Assembly: GCA_965217195.1 (NCBI GenBank)
Contig: CBDCHL010000005.1
Span: 186,001 to 250,000 of the forward strand
Direction: 5' to 3'
From: UBA6623 sp965217195
GTDB taxonomy: Bacteria > Acidobacteriota > Terriglobia > Bryobacterales > UBA6623
Length of the DNA stretch: 64,000 nucleotides
Under the pieces are notes generated by a model. It was not told the DNA's origin. It saw only the letters and a list, made by a program, of their open reading frames with translations, and did not search any database. Positions 9,511 through 18,631 of the stretch are shown here, one piece after another; position 1 is the stretch's first letter; every line of letters starts with the position of its first letter. Made by a program: the position numbers and the translations under genes.

Positions 9511-9842
9511 ACCTAGTCCGCTCGGCCTCTTCCTGCGTAGCGCACGGCCAGAGGGCCCTGCGGCTTTTGCAATCACGCACGACGCCCAAAAAGGGCGGGT
9601 ACCGTTCATTCTGCTCGCCCTGGCCCAAGCTACGCCCAACCCGACGACAAGCCCGGTTTCACCGACGATTCACCGCTGCAATGGGCCGGACCTTTGTCTG
9701 CCGGTGAGGGTACCTCACAATCCTCAAACCAGGCCGCTTCAGCGACCTTCCACCCCGCGCTTCTGCAACTCGACCGTAACCCCGCCAAAATCCCCCGCGT
9801 TAAGATAAATGGGGCCTGCGGGAACTCCCTGCGGGCCATGCC
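9511..9842. other. Intergenic leader with a hairpin before the export operon
   Basis: About 330 bases with no recognised gene. A hairpin (GCCTGCGGG at 9814-9822 with CCTGCGGGC at 9828-9836, two G-U pairs, 5-base loop) ends 6 bases before the ATG at 9843. It lies where a ribosome binding site would be, so it could affect translation of the first operon gene. Confidence 0.4.
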
Positions 9843-10637
9843 ATGCGCTTTATCGCGGCCATACTTGCCCTGATCGTCGCACCAATCCTTGTCGCGCAAA
9901 AAATCAATCTCTACCTCAAGGATGGCGGAGACATCACCGTCAAGAAGTATGAGGTCGTCGACCAACGGGTCCGCTACTACAGCATCGAGCGCAGCTCCTG
10001 GGAAGAGATTCCCCTCCAATACGTCGATCTCGAAAAGACGGAACGCGAGCAGAATCGCAAACAGGCAGCCCGCGGAGTCCGTGCCGAGGAGGACCGGGTA
10101 GAACGGATCGCTCGCCGTAAGGCACGAACGGAGCTGCATCGTGTGCCGCTCGATGACGGCGTGTACTACCTGCGGGGCGAAGCGGTCGAGCCGCTCCAGC
10201 AAGCCGAAGTTATCGTAGTCGTCAATAAGAAGCGGAGCTTCCTGCAAGTGCTGGCCCCGATGTTTCTAGGCAAGTCGACGCTGGAAGTCGACGGAACCGC
10301 GGCGAAATTCACGACACACGGCGACAAGCCGATGTTGTACGTGCGGCTGGAGAAGATCGAACGGCTGATGCTCGTCCGACTCACAGGGAAGAAAGATAAG
10401 AGTCGGATTGTTCAACACATCTTGAAAGCTCCCAAAGGCTCCGAAATGCTTGAGGAGCAGGAGGAGGTCGAGATTTTCCGGCAGCAGCTTGCTCCGCAGG
10501 TCTATAAGTTATGGCCTGTTGCGCCAATCGGCCCGGGAGAATACGCCGTGATTGAGTTCACGCGCGGCAAGAATGACTTGCGAGTGTGGGACTTCGGTCT
10601 ACAACCGACCCCGCGGGGAGCCCCGTCCGGGTCGTAG
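9843..10637 (+). CDS. Secreted protein of unknown function, first gene of export operon
   Basis: A 264-residue protein with a clear signal peptide (MRFIAAILALIVAPILVAQ). The first 60 mature residues (INLYLKDGGDITVKKYEVVD...) look like a small beta domain, followed by a charged helix (about 60-100) and a mixed beta region. I recognise no family. It is separated from the adaptor gene by two bases, so it is translated with the efflux genes and may be an accessory of that system. The start codon follows a hairpin and has no obvious Shine-Dalgarno. Confidence 0.7.
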   Translation: MRFIAAILALIVAPILVAQKINLYLKDGGDITVKKYEVVDQRVRYYSIERSSWEEIPLQYVDLEKTEREQNRKQAARGVRAEEDRVERIARRKARTELHRVPLDDGVYYLRGEAVEPLQQAEVIVVVNKKRSFLQVLAPMFLGKSTLEVDGTAAKFTTHGDKPMLYVRLEKIERLMLVRLTGKKDKSRIVQHILKAPKGSEMLEEQEEVEIFRQQLAPQVYKLWPVAPIGPGEYAVIEFTRGKNDLRVWDFGLQPTPRGAPSGS

Positions 10638-10639
10638 CA

Positions 10640-11863
10640 ATGTCCGACGCGTCAGTTCGAGCCCCGCGTTTCAAGGCCGAGGTCGCCGCGCTCACCCTAG
10701 CCGTCGGCATTTCCCTCGGCTGTACCGAAGACCTCGCAATCCGCTCCGTCGTTGTTCAGCGCGAAGACCTCGCTCAGTATTTGACAACTAACGGACGCAT
10801 CGAGCCGATTGACGATTCTGGGATTACCACACCAGTCGGCGGGAGGGTGACATCGACCCCGATCGCAAAGGGATCTCGCGTTTCCCAGGGCGCTGTCGTT
10901 GCCACAATCGAAGATAAAGATGCCCGATCCGAGCTGGAGCAGGCGAAAGCGCGTCTGGCCGCTGCCGAAGCCGAATTGGCCAAAGCCGAGATGGGCGGCG
11001 CCGCCTCGGAGACCGAGGACATCAAAACCCGCCTCGAAACCGCGCGTCGCGCCGAAACCCGCGCACTGGAAAGGGTCGCTTCGCTGGAACGTTTGGTTGG
11101 CAAACAGGCTGCACCCCGTATCGAGCTTGAGCTGGCGCAAGCCGAGCTATCGGAGCACCAGGCCGACAGGGAAGCTGTCGAAAGGCAGTGGGATCTGCGG
11201 GCGGATCCTCAGGAGCGGAAGCTGGCCGCCGCCCGTGTTTCCGAAGCCGCGGCCGCGACCCGTGCGGCCGAGCGCCGGTTACAGGCATCCCAGGTGCGGT
11301 CGCCGGCGCCCGGCGTCCTCTACGCGCTTACTGTTCGACCTGGAGACTACGTCGAGCGCGGCGCCGTGATCGCGCGAGTGGGTAAACTCGACCGCGTCCG
11401 GGTGGTTGTGTTCGTCGACGAACCTGAACTGGGCCGCGTAAAGCAAGGCGCAACCGTCGTACTCGAAGCGGACGCTTACCCCAGCCGTCGTTGGGAAGGC
11501 CGCGTGGACAGGCTGCCGACCCGGATCGTCTCACTCGATACGCGCCGAGTGGGCGAAGTGCTCTGTACGGTGGAAAACTCCGCGGGTCGTCTGATTCCCG
11601 ATCTCACCGTAAGCGCTCGGATTGAGACCGGCCGGGTCAAGAACTCCCTCACGGTGCCTCGTGAGGCCCTGGCTCAAGAGGGCGGGGCTGTCTATCTGTG
11701 GCTGCTCGACGACTCCCGGACCGCGCGTAAACAACCCGTCGAGTTGGGACTGCGAACCGCATCGCGAGTTGAGGTGCGATCCGGCGTCTCGGACGGGGCC
11801 GAGGTCCTGCTGCCGGGCGGCGTGGAATTGCAGCCCGGGCAAAGAGTCCGCGCCGGGCTGTAA
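10640..11863 (+). CDS. Efflux periplasmic adaptor (HlyD/MacA family)
   Basis: Membrane-fusion protein of 407 residues linking an inner-membrane transporter to TolC. The two lipoyl/barrel-sandwich halves are visible (PVGGRVTSTPIAKGSRVSQG near residue 65, and APGVLYALTVRPGDYVERG near 240) and are separated by a long alpha-helical hairpin rich in Ala/Glu/Arg. Beta-barrel and membrane-proximal domains follow. The start at 10640 is two bases after the previous stop and gives an N-terminal hydrophobic stretch ending ISLGC, a possible but imperfect lipobox. It lies in one operon with a TPR protein, a MacB-like permease and a TolC-like channel. Confidence 0.88.
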   Translation: MSDASVRAPRFKAEVAALTLAVGISLGCTEDLAIRSVVVQREDLAQYLTTNGRIEPIDDSGITTPVGGRVTSTPIAKGSRVSQGAVVATIEDKDARSELEQAKARLAAAEAELAKAEMGGAASETEDIKTRLETARRAETRALERVASLERLVGKQAAPRIELELAQAELSEHQADREAVERQWDLRADPQERKLAAARVSEAAAATRAAERRLQASQVRSPAPGVLYALTVRPGDYVERGAVIARVGKLDRVRVVVFVDEPELGRVKQGATVVLEADAYPSRRWEGRVDRLPTRIVSLDTRRVGEVLCTVENSAGRLIPDLTVSARIETGRVKNSLTVPREALAQEGGAVYLWLLDDSRTARKQPVELGLRTASRVEVRSGVSDGAEVLLPGGVELQPGQRVRAGL

Positions 11864-11896
11864 CCGGCCAGCCCCGAATGAGATATTCCGTCTCCC

Positions 11897-12691
11897 ATGA
11901 GTGATGGCATGCGAACTTGGTCGGCCACTCTTGGACTCTCGCTTCTTGCGGTCGCGCTAACCGCTCTTGCACCATCCCACGCTCCGGACGACGTTTTCCA
12001 ACAGGGCCTTCGTTTCTACCAGGACGAAGACTATAGGAAAGCCATCAAGGCCTTCGAAAGCGTAACCGCCGCCCATCCGAACCATTCGGAATATCGCCGT
12101 TGGCTTGGCCGGGCGTACGGCCGCCGAGCCGAGACCATGAGCAAATGGAAGTTGTTTTCCGCGCTGGGATTGGCAAGGAAGACCCGGCAGTCCTTCGAAC
12201 GCGCCGTCCAACTTGACCCTTCCAATCTAAAAGCATTGCAGGACCTCTTCGAGTTTTATCTCCAGGCACCCGGGATGATCGGCGGTGGGCTGGATCGCGC
12301 CGGAGGGGTCGCCGACAAGATCAAAGCACTTGAGGAAGCCGCCGGCGAACGTGCCTGGGCCGCGATTGACGAGAAACGCGACAACCACGCCAAGGCCGAA
12401 GCGAGATTGCGGCGAGCGCGCCTAGTCGCACCTGACGACCTCGAAAGCCTGCTGGCGTTGGCGGCATTTCAAAGTCGCCGAGGGGCGACGGCCGAAGGCG
12501 ATCAACTCTACGAGCGCGCGTTTGAGCAACACCCGGAGTCGCCCGAGGTGTGGTTTTCAAGAGCTAAGGCCCTATTGCGCTCCGGCCGAAGAAAGGCGGA
12601 AGCCCATTCGCTGCTCAAGCGCTACCTCGCGGCCGAACTTGATCCCGACGCCTCACCTCGATGGGAAGCACGCAAACTGCTCAATCCCTAA
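11897..12691 (+). CDS. Secreted TPR protein in efflux operon
   Basis: A 264-residue protein with an N-terminal hydrophobic segment (about 10-25) that could be a signal peptide or anchor, followed by tetratricopeptide-like helices (DDVFQQGLRFYQDEDYRKAIKAF, residues about 32-65) and further TPR pairs to the end. The start is the ATG at 11897; a second ATG at 11909 would also fit. Its stop is immediately followed by the permease start at 12692, so coupling is likely. TPR proteins usually scaffold; here it may organise the export complex, which is inference from position. Confidence 0.75.
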   Translation: MSDGMRTWSATLGLSLLAVALTALAPSHAPDDVFQQGLRFYQDEDYRKAIKAFESVTAAHPNHSEYRRWLGRAYGRRAETMSKWKLFSALGLARKTRQSFERAVQLDPSNLKALQDLFEFYLQAPGMIGGGLDRAGGVADKIKALEEAAGERAWAAIDEKRDNHAKAEARLRRARLVAPDDLESLLALAAFQSRRGATAEGDQLYERAFEQHPESPEVWFSRAKALLRSGRRKAEAHSLLKRYLAAELDPDASPRWEARKLLNP

Positions 12692-13939
12692 TTGCTCCAA
12701 GTGACATCCTCTCCAAAAGAAACGGCATCGGGCGCGCGATTCTTTCGGGACGCGGTTAGGTTTGCCGTCGCTTCGATTCGCGCGCACAGGACGCGGAGCC
12801 TGCTTACGGCGTTGAGCATGGTCGTTGCCAATGCCTCCGTCATTCTTGTGGTTAGCACAGCGCTGACGGGCCGCGATTTCGTAGTGAAACAGATCCAAGG
12901 CGTCGGGTCGAACTTGGTCTACGCCTATTACGAAGCAGGCGGGAATGTCTCCGAGTCGGAAGCCGACTACATCACCCGAGCCGACGTCGAGGCCGTACGC
13001 CGGCAGCTAGGCCCGCGCGCTCAAGCCGTGGCCGGCGTGATGGGGAGTTGGGACCGCCTTTTCATCGACGGCCGCGAGCGGCAGATTCGCGTGCTTGGCT
13101 CAAGCGCGGAATACGAGGCCGTACGCAACCTGAAAATCCCGGCCGGGAGATTCTTCGACGCCGACGATGTAGCAAGGCGGGCAAAGGTTTGCTTGCTCAC
13201 TGAACCGTTGGCCGAGAAACTCTTCAACTCTTCGCGAGCCGCCGTCGGTCAATCGATTCCCATCCACGCATTGCGCTTTACCGTGATCGGAGTTTTCCGG
13301 GAAGGAGTCGAAACGTTGGGGCAGACCGAAGTCGCCGCCGACTCGGTCTTGATGCCTATCAGTGTGATCGAGTATTTCCAATCGGTGGAACGGATCGACC
13401 CGCTGTATGTCTCGGTTCGTTCGGCGGACGAGGTTGAAGAAGTGACGGCATTGGTCAAAAGCGTCCTCGTCTCTCGGCACCGCCCTGGCTCAAGCTATCG
13501 CGTGGAAAACCTCACAGCCATTCTCACGGCCGCCCAAGAGATTTCGCGGGCGCTCACCGCGGTTTTAGTTCTCGTCGCGGCGCTGACATTGATCATCAGC
13601 GGCATTTTCATAATGAACATCATGTTGATCTCGGTCGCCGAGCGGACCAAGGAAATCGGCATTCGCTTGTCGGTTGGCGCGGAACGCCGCCAGGTCAAGG
13701 CGCAATTCTTAATGGAAGCCGTGTGCCTGAGCATGATGGGGGGATTAGTCGGCGTGGCGGCGGGAGTGGCGGTTCCTCTAGTGGTGCGCGTTCTGTTGCC
13801 CGAATTGACAATTCGGATCGCCCCACTTTCTATTGCCGCGGCCCTCGCGGTTTCGTGTGCAGTAGGTGTTGTCTTCGGTTTGTTGCCCGCATCTCGCGCG
13901 GCAAAGTTAGACCCAGTCGAGGCTCTTCGTTATGAGTAG
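12692..13939 (+). CDS. ABC transporter permease (MacB/FtsX-like)
   Basis: A 415-residue permease with one N-terminal membrane helix (about 30-53), a large MacB-type periplasmic domain (about 55-275) and three C-terminal helices with the conserved cytoplasmic signature NIMLISVAERTKEIGIRLSVG, the FtsX coupling helix. It ends LPASRAAKLDPVEALRYE, typical of MacB permeases. The TTG at 12692 follows the previous stop directly. Unlike E. coli MacB there is no fused ATPase, and no separate ATPase lies in the operon, so the nucleotide-binding subunit must be encoded elsewhere. With the adaptor and TolC it should form a tripartite exporter for small molecules or peptides. Confidence 0.88.
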   Translation: MLQVTSSPKETASGARFFRDAVRFAVASIRAHRTRSLLTALSMVVANASVILVVSTALTGRDFVVKQIQGVGSNLVYAYYEAGGNVSESEADYITRADVEAVRRQLGPRAQAVAGVMGSWDRLFIDGRERQIRVLGSSAEYEAVRNLKIPAGRFFDADDVARRAKVCLLTEPLAEKLFNSSRAAVGQSIPIHALRFTVIGVFREGVETLGQTEVAADSVLMPISVIEYFQSVERIDPLYVSVRSADEVEEVTALVKSVLVSRHRPGSSYRVENLTAILTAAQEISRALTAVLVLVAALTLIISGIFIMNIMLISVAERTKEIGIRLSVGAERRQVKAQFLMEAVCLSMMGGLVGVAAGVAVPLVVRVLLPELTIRIAPLSIAAALAVSCAVGVVFGLLPASRAAKLDPVEALRYE

Positions 13940-15374
13940 AAATCAAATATTCGCACCCGACGTGGCGCACGCCCCGAGGCGTGCCGCGTTGGGCCGCCGG
14001 CCCAACGTCTCCTTAGGCCCCCACGATCTTTCCAAGGGACACAATATCCGGCCCCGCTTGGCATTCAGTCCACTCATCTTCCTTCTCCGCGGCGCGGCGC
14101 TTCTCGTCACCGCGCTGGCTCCCTTCCCCGCCCCGGCCGAGCCACCCCAGCCGATCACCCTGCGCCAGGCGATCGGCATCGCTCTCGAACAAAACCCCGA
14201 CGTCCTCCTGGCCCGCTTGAACGCCGAAAAAGCCGGATACGCCGTGCGCGAGGCCCGCGCGCCGTTTTCGCCGCAACTGGTCGTCGGCTCCGGCTTAGCC
14301 GCCACCAGCGGGATCCCTCAAAGCGTGGAAGGAGCCTCGCCCTCGATCGTACGGGCGGTGGGCCGGCAATTCCTCTACAACCGCGAGCAATCGAGCCGCG
14401 TCAAACAGGCCCGCGAGCTTGCGGTGGCCGCCGAGCACGTCGTCGCTTCGCAGCAAGACGAAGTTGCTTTTCGCGTCGCCTCGACCTATCTCGATTTCGA
14501 GCGATCGTGGCGGCGCTCGCGGCTACTGCGCGATCAGGCCGAATCCCTCGCACGTGTTGAACGCGTCGTTGCCGCGCGGGTCGCCGAGGGTCGCGCGATT
14601 CCGTTGACGGAGCGCCGAGCCCGGCTGGATGCCGCAAAGGCCGACCGAGCGCTCGAAACGGAGCAGGCCCAGGCACGAGTCTTTGAGGCCACCCTGAGGC
14701 ACGAGCTGGGATTGGGCCGCGACAGTCGGCTCGAACCCGCGCCGAGCGATTTCGTCCAAATCGCCAAGCTGCCGGAGAGTCCCTTGGCGGCACGAAATCT
14801 GGCTCTTGACCATAACCCAGAGTTGAAGAAGCTCGACGCCGACCTCCGCGCCAACGGATACGCACTGCGAGCCGAAAAGGGATCGCTCTTCCCGCGAATC
14901 GATCTGGTCGCCCAGTATTCCCTATTGGGGCGCTTCAACAACTTCGAAGATTTCTTCAACAAGTTTCAACGTCACAACGGGCAATTCGGAATGTCGGTCC
15001 AGGTTCCCGTCTTCGGCCGCCGACAAGCCGGCGCCCGCGCCGGTAAAGTTCGCGTGGAGGCAAGACGGCTTGGCGTACGGCGCAAAGCGGTCGAATCAGG
15101 ACTCGACTTGGAAATCACCCGGTTATACGAAGATTGGGAACTGGCCAAAAGCTCACAAGCGCTGTCACGCGACGAACTAGACTTCGCGCGCGAGAAGCTC
15201 AGCGTTGAACTGGCACGCTTTGACGAAGGCCTGATCGCCATGGAAGAAATCGAGCGTGCCCGCCTCGAAGAAAGCCGTGCTTGGAGCGCCTACTACGACT
15301 CCCAATATGCCGTCCGAAAGGCCAAACTCAATCTGCTGCGCCAAACCGGGCAGCTGGCGGCGGCGATTAGGTAG
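13932..15374 (+). CDS. TolC family outer-membrane channel
   Basis: Outer-membrane efflux protein of 480 residues, the last gene of the export operon. It has the twofold OEP pattern: PITLRQAIGIALEQNPDVLLARLNAEKA after the export signal, a long helical stretch, and a second repeat starting ARNLALDHNPELKKLDADL, ending near the usual length. The ATG at 13932 overlaps the permease stop by 8 bases. It adds about 40 residues before the hydrophobic segment (about 45-68), so a later start near the signal peptide is possible. It supplies the outer-membrane duct for the adaptor and permease. Confidence 0.85.
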   Translation: MSRNQIFAPDVAHAPRRAALGRRPNVSLGPHDLSKGHNIRPRLAFSPLIFLLRGAALLVTALAPFPAPAEPPQPITLRQAIGIALEQNPDVLLARLNAEKAGYAVREARAPFSPQLVVGSGLAATSGIPQSVEGASPSIVRAVGRQFLYNREQSSRVKQARELAVAAEHVVASQQDEVAFRVASTYLDFERSWRRSRLLRDQAESLARVERVVAARVAEGRAIPLTERRARLDAAKADRALETEQAQARVFEATLRHELGLGRDSRLEPAPSDFVQIAKLPESPLAARNLALDHNPELKKLDADLRANGYALRAEKGSLFPRIDLVAQYSLLGRFNNFEDFFNKFQRHNGQFGMSVQVPVFGRRQAGARAGKVRVEARRLGVRRKAVESGLDLEITRLYEDWELAKSSQALSRDELDFAREKLSVELARFDEGLIAMEEIERARLEESRAWSAYYDSQYAVRKAKLNLLRQTGQLAAAIR

Positions 15375-15546
15375 GGGTATCCCTGGCCTATCCCGTATAG
15401 TCGAAAGATCCGCTAGCTTCATCTTTGAATGTCGTATTCCCGGGACGCCGGCTTTGATCCGAGAAACTTCAGCAATGAGGTCATTCGGAACAGAGCGATC
15501 TCCAAGGAACTTATCGTTTTCTTTGTTCGCGCGTAGAGGCCCCGGA

Positions 15547-16746
15547 TTATTTTCCGGCCCAAGGTGCCCGTCCTGCCAGATGGGATGTTTTCGCCAGGAA
15601 TGCCCACATATGTCCCCCATTGGTATAGAGATTATTCCTGAACTCCGGTAAATCCGTGTCACTACTATCGTGCTTGTTGTACCGAGGCCCATCCGGGTAC
15701 GGGTTGGCCAGTTGCCGATCGATCCAGGCGACCGCGTCGGCGATGCTGCCTTTTTGGTCAGGGGACAGCAGGTGATGGCTTCGTGTCAGTGCCAGGGTCA
15801 CGAAACCGGTCGCATAGGCATCGGGCCGCACTTCGCGTTTCCGGCAACAATCAGAATCGCTTCCTTCCCAGTTAATGAAGGGGCCGAGATCACGTAAGGC
15901 CCAGCCACCGTTATCATTTTGCAGGGCCAGCAGCTCGGTAGCCAGTTGCAGGGCAACGCCATTTTCCAAAACTCGGCTACCGGTCTCCGAATCACACCAG
16001 AGAACGGCAGCCTTAACGTGCAGACTCACTTCGGCATCCGACGAAGCTTTCTTCAATGTTGCGTGCAGCAGTCGGAGATTGTCCCGGGGCGCCAGGTCCG
16101 GGAAAATACCGGCCGCGACACAGGCAAGCGACGCTCCCCAAAGATCCGAATCAGTAACCTCCCATGGCACCAAGTTCGCTTGAATCCACCGCCATCGGCC
16201 GGCCGCCGGACCGGCCTGGACTTGTTCCGCCCACATGTTTTCAAACGCCCGCCGAGTCTCCGTCTGCGCCGGCTTCCGCAAATAGGCGTCATGCGTTGCC
16301 CGGATGAGTGCGTTGAAAACAGCTTCGACGCCACGTGAATCCGCGGCATTAAGAAAGCCTTTCAGTGCATCCGGAGGAAGATTCGAGAGCGTGGCCGTCT
16401 GCTCGAGCTTTTCATCCGAGTACCATGGTGTGTTGGCGGACCATGCCAAGATGCGATTGTCGACATTCTCGATCAGGTCCTGGTATGCGGGGTACTCATC
16501 CACCAACAATGGTTCCACCAGGGCATAGGGCAACGAGGTATGACAACTGATACAGGCTTTCCCCTCGCCTGAAATTAGGGCAATCGGATTCCTTGCCCAC
16601 ACGTCCGCGCCATGACGTGCGTAACGGGAAAAAATCTCCGTCGACGAATCTTCTTCTGCGCTCGTAGTGATCGGTATCCAAACCAGGAGGCTTGCCGCAA
16701 GAACATATAGTGACAGTTTCCCTAAAAGTGAAGATGGATTGAGCAT
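15547..16746 (-). CDS. Secreted protein with CxxCH haem motif and cyclase-like repeats
   Basis: A 399-residue exported protein. The ATG at 16746 is preferred because a signal peptide follows directly (LSLYVLAASLLVWIPITTSA). A single CISCH motif near residue 68 could bind c-type haem, in the context GEGKACISCHTSLPYALV. The rest has short alpha-alpha repeats with NDNGGWALRDLG and PDAYATGFVTLAL, resembling squalene/prenyltransferase-type toroid folds. Similar haem-motif plus toroid proteins occur in Planctomycetes. By eye the gene is less GC-rich than its neighbours, hinting at transfer. It faces tolC tail to tail. Function unknown. Confidence 0.75.
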   Translation of the reverse strand: MLNPSSLLGKLSLYVLAASLLVWIPITTSAEEDSSTEIFSRYARHGADVWARNPIALISGEGKACISCHTSLPYALVEPLLVDEYPAYQDLIENVDNRILAWSANTPWYSDEKLEQTATLSNLPPDALKGFLNAADSRGVEAVFNALIRATHDAYLRKPAQTETRRAFENMWAEQVQAGPAAGRWRWIQANLVPWEVTDSDLWGASLACVAAGIFPDLAPRDNLRLLHATLKKASSDAEVSLHVKAAVLWCDSETGSRVLENGVALQLATELLALQNDNGGWALRDLGPFINWEGSDSDCCRKREVRPDAYATGFVTLALTRSHHLLSPDQKGSIADAVAWIDRQLANPYPDGPRYNKHDSSDTDLPEFRNNLYTNGGHMWAFLAKTSHLAGRAPWAGK

Positions 16747-16924
16747 GTTGGTTTCGGTTTCTTCGTCGTGTTCTTCGGCGAATCCCGGGAAGGTTTGCTG
16801 AACCAACAGATGAGTAACCGCCCCCCGGCTTCGTCGATGTCATTATAGAGGCTCCCAAGCCGAAACAGTCGGCCGTGGGGTAGGGGCAGCAGCCCAGGCC
16901 GTCTTTGCTACGATAGCCCCGGTC

Positions 16925-18259
16925 TTGCCGCCCTCCCGTTTTCAGTCTCGACTGCGCGCCCTCGGCCTCGACCGCAAGGAATTGCGGGCCTGGGCCATGT
17001 ATGACTGGGCGAACTCGGCTTTCATCACGACCGTCATGTCGGCGGTCCTACCGATCTACTACCACCAGGTCGCGGCCGTCGGTGTCGAAGAGCATCTGCG
17101 CACGGCCTATTGGGGCTACACGCAAACCATCGCGCTGCTGGTCATCGCCGTCCTCGCTCCGGTCCTCGGGGCGGCGGCCGACTACGCGGGCCGCAAGAAG
17201 GCGTTCCTGTCCGGCTTCGTCGGCGTGGGGGTGATTGGCGCGGCGTTGCTCTCCCTCGTCGGCGAAGGCGATTGGATGTTAGCGTCGGCGATCTTCATCG
17301 TCGGCAACATCGGCTTTGCGGGCGCGGAAGTCTTCTACGAATCGCTGCTGCCTCACATCGCCCGCCGCGACGAAATCGACCGTGTATCAACGGCCGGCTA
17401 CGCGGTGGGCTACGTCGGCGGCGGACTGCTGTTGGCGGTACACCTAGCCTGGATTAGCGCCCCCGCAACATTTGGCTTCGACGACGGAGGCCAGGCTTCC
17501 CGCGCGGCTTTCTTCACCGTCGCGCTGTGGTGGGGGTTTTTCACAATTCCGTTGCTGCGGCGAGTCGCTGAGCCCCCGCGCCAACTCGAAGTCGGTGAAG
17601 CGCCGTCGCTGGGGGCCTTGCGCGCGGGGCTCGCGCGTGTGATCGAAACCTTCCGCGAGATCCGCCGCCATCGCCAGGTGTTCGTCTTCCTGTTGGCTTT
17701 CTGGTGCTATAACGACGGCATCAACACCATCATCAAAATGGCGACGATTTACGGAGCCGAAATCGGTATCGGACAAAACGACTTGATCGGCGCGTTGCTG
17801 CTCGTGCAATTCGTGGGCATCCCGGCGACATTCGCATTCGGCGCGCTGGCGGCACGGATCGGCCCAAAACGCGGCGTCTATGTCGCCCTGGCCGTCTATA
17901 CCGGCATTTCCGTCCTCGGCTTCTTCATGCAGGAGGCCTGGCATTTTTGGGTGCTGGCGTGCGGCGTGGCGCTGGTCCAAGGCGGCAGCCAAGCCCTGAG
18001 CCGCTCGCTCTACGCCTCGATGATCCCGCAAGGAAAGTCGTCGCAGTTTTTCGGCTTCTACAGCATCAGCGGCAAGTTCGGCAACATCTTCGGGCCGCTG
18101 CTGTTTGCCGTTGTCAGTCAACTCGCGGGCGGCAGCCGCTTGAGCATTCTGTCGCTCATCGTCTTCTTTGTGGGCGGCATGTTGCTGTTGAGGCGCGTTG
18201 ACGTGGAAGCGGGACAAGAGGCGGCGCGGGAAGAGGATGCGGAGTTGGTTGCGGCTTAG
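16925..18259 (+). CDS. MFS transporter, UMF1 family
   Basis: Twelve-helix membrane transporter of 444 residues. The N-terminal signature ELRAWAMYDWANSAFITTV is diagnostic of the UMF1/Atg22-like MFS group, and a DYAGRKKAF loop lies between the second and third helices. The TTG at 16925 is used because the signature needs residues upstream of the first internal ATG. Some relatives export amino acids or other solutes; the substrate here cannot be told. It stands alone between the haem-motif gene (divergent) and the vapB gene. Confidence 0.85.
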   Translation: MPPSRFQSRLRALGLDRKELRAWAMYDWANSAFITTVMSAVLPIYYHQVAAVGVEEHLRTAYWGYTQTIALLVIAVLAPVLGAAADYAGRKKAFLSGFVGVGVIGAALLSLVGEGDWMLASAIFIVGNIGFAGAEVFYESLLPHIARRDEIDRVSTAGYAVGYVGGGLLLAVHLAWISAPATFGFDDGGQASRAAFFTVALWWGFFTIPLLRRVAEPPRQLEVGEAPSLGALRAGLARVIETFREIRRHRQVFVFLLAFWCYNDGINTIIKMATIYGAEIGIGQNDLIGALLLVQFVGIPATFAFGALAARIGPKRGVYVALAVYTGISVLGFFMQEAWHFWVLACGVALVQGGSQALSRSLYASMIPQGKSSQFFGFYSISGKFGNIFGPLLFAVVSQLAGGSRLSILSLIVFFVGGMLLLRRVDVEAGQEAAREEDAELVAA

Positions 18260-18288
18260 CCGATCCCGACCGATGCCATACTCAAATC

Positions 18289-18543
18289 GTGGCTTTGCAC
18301 ATCGAGCACCCGGACGCCAGACGCCTCGCGGAAGAACTCTCCAATCACACCGGCGAGAGCATTGCTGAAGCCGTTGTAAAAGCCTTGCGGGAACGGCTCG
18401 TGCGTGCAACAGGGCGCGCCCTGAAACCCAGCCTCAAAGAAGATCTGCTCGCCATGGGCGATCGGATGGCCGCCCTCCCCGACTCGGACCTTCGTAGCGC
18501 CGATGAAATCCTCGGTTACGACGAACGCGGCGTCCCAAAATGA
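18289..18543 (+). CDS. vapB: VapB-type antitoxin (Rv0623-like), orphan
   Basis: An 84-residue protein matching the PSK_trans_fac/Rv0623-like VapB family: N-terminal DNA-binding segment (MALHIEHPDARRLAEELSNH), TGESIAEAVVKALRERL in the middle, and an acidic toxin-wrapping C-terminus (SADEILGYDERGVPK). The GTG at 18289 matches family N-termini. Such genes normally overlap a vapC PIN-domain toxin by ATGA. The ATGA is present here at 18540, but the toxin frame dies after 11 codons. So the antitoxin is intact but has no local partner. Confidence 0.8.
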   Translation: MALHIEHPDARRLAEELSNHTGESIAEAVVKALRERLVRATGRALKPSLKEDLLAMGDRMAALPDSDLRSADEILGYDERGVPK

Positions 18544-18575
18544 GGGGCATCGTAATCGACCCGTCCACCGGCTGA
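18540..18575 (+). pseudogene. Vestigial vapC toxin start
   Basis: The ATGA overlap with vapB opens a frame reading MRGIVIDPSTG then stop. MRGIVID is the typical beginning of VapC PIN toxins, including the first metal-binding Asp, where TSA or SAL normally follows. Nothing PIN-like follows in any frame to the ATPase gene at 18632. Most of the toxin therefore appears deleted. The call rests on seven residues plus position. Confidence 0.55.
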
Positions 18576-18631
18576 TATTCTGACAAGGTACCTCGCACTC
18601 GGCTTTCAACTCGGGTCTTACCCACGCGCCA

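Noticed and set aside
17444..18409. Long open frame antisense to the UMF1 transporter gene
   Set aside because: Composition-driven shadow of the high-GC transporter gene: low-complexity, rich in Arg/Gln/Ala/Glu and not similar to any protein family. Similar antisense frames inside the PSD1, ribosomal, prs and kinase genes were left out for the same reason.
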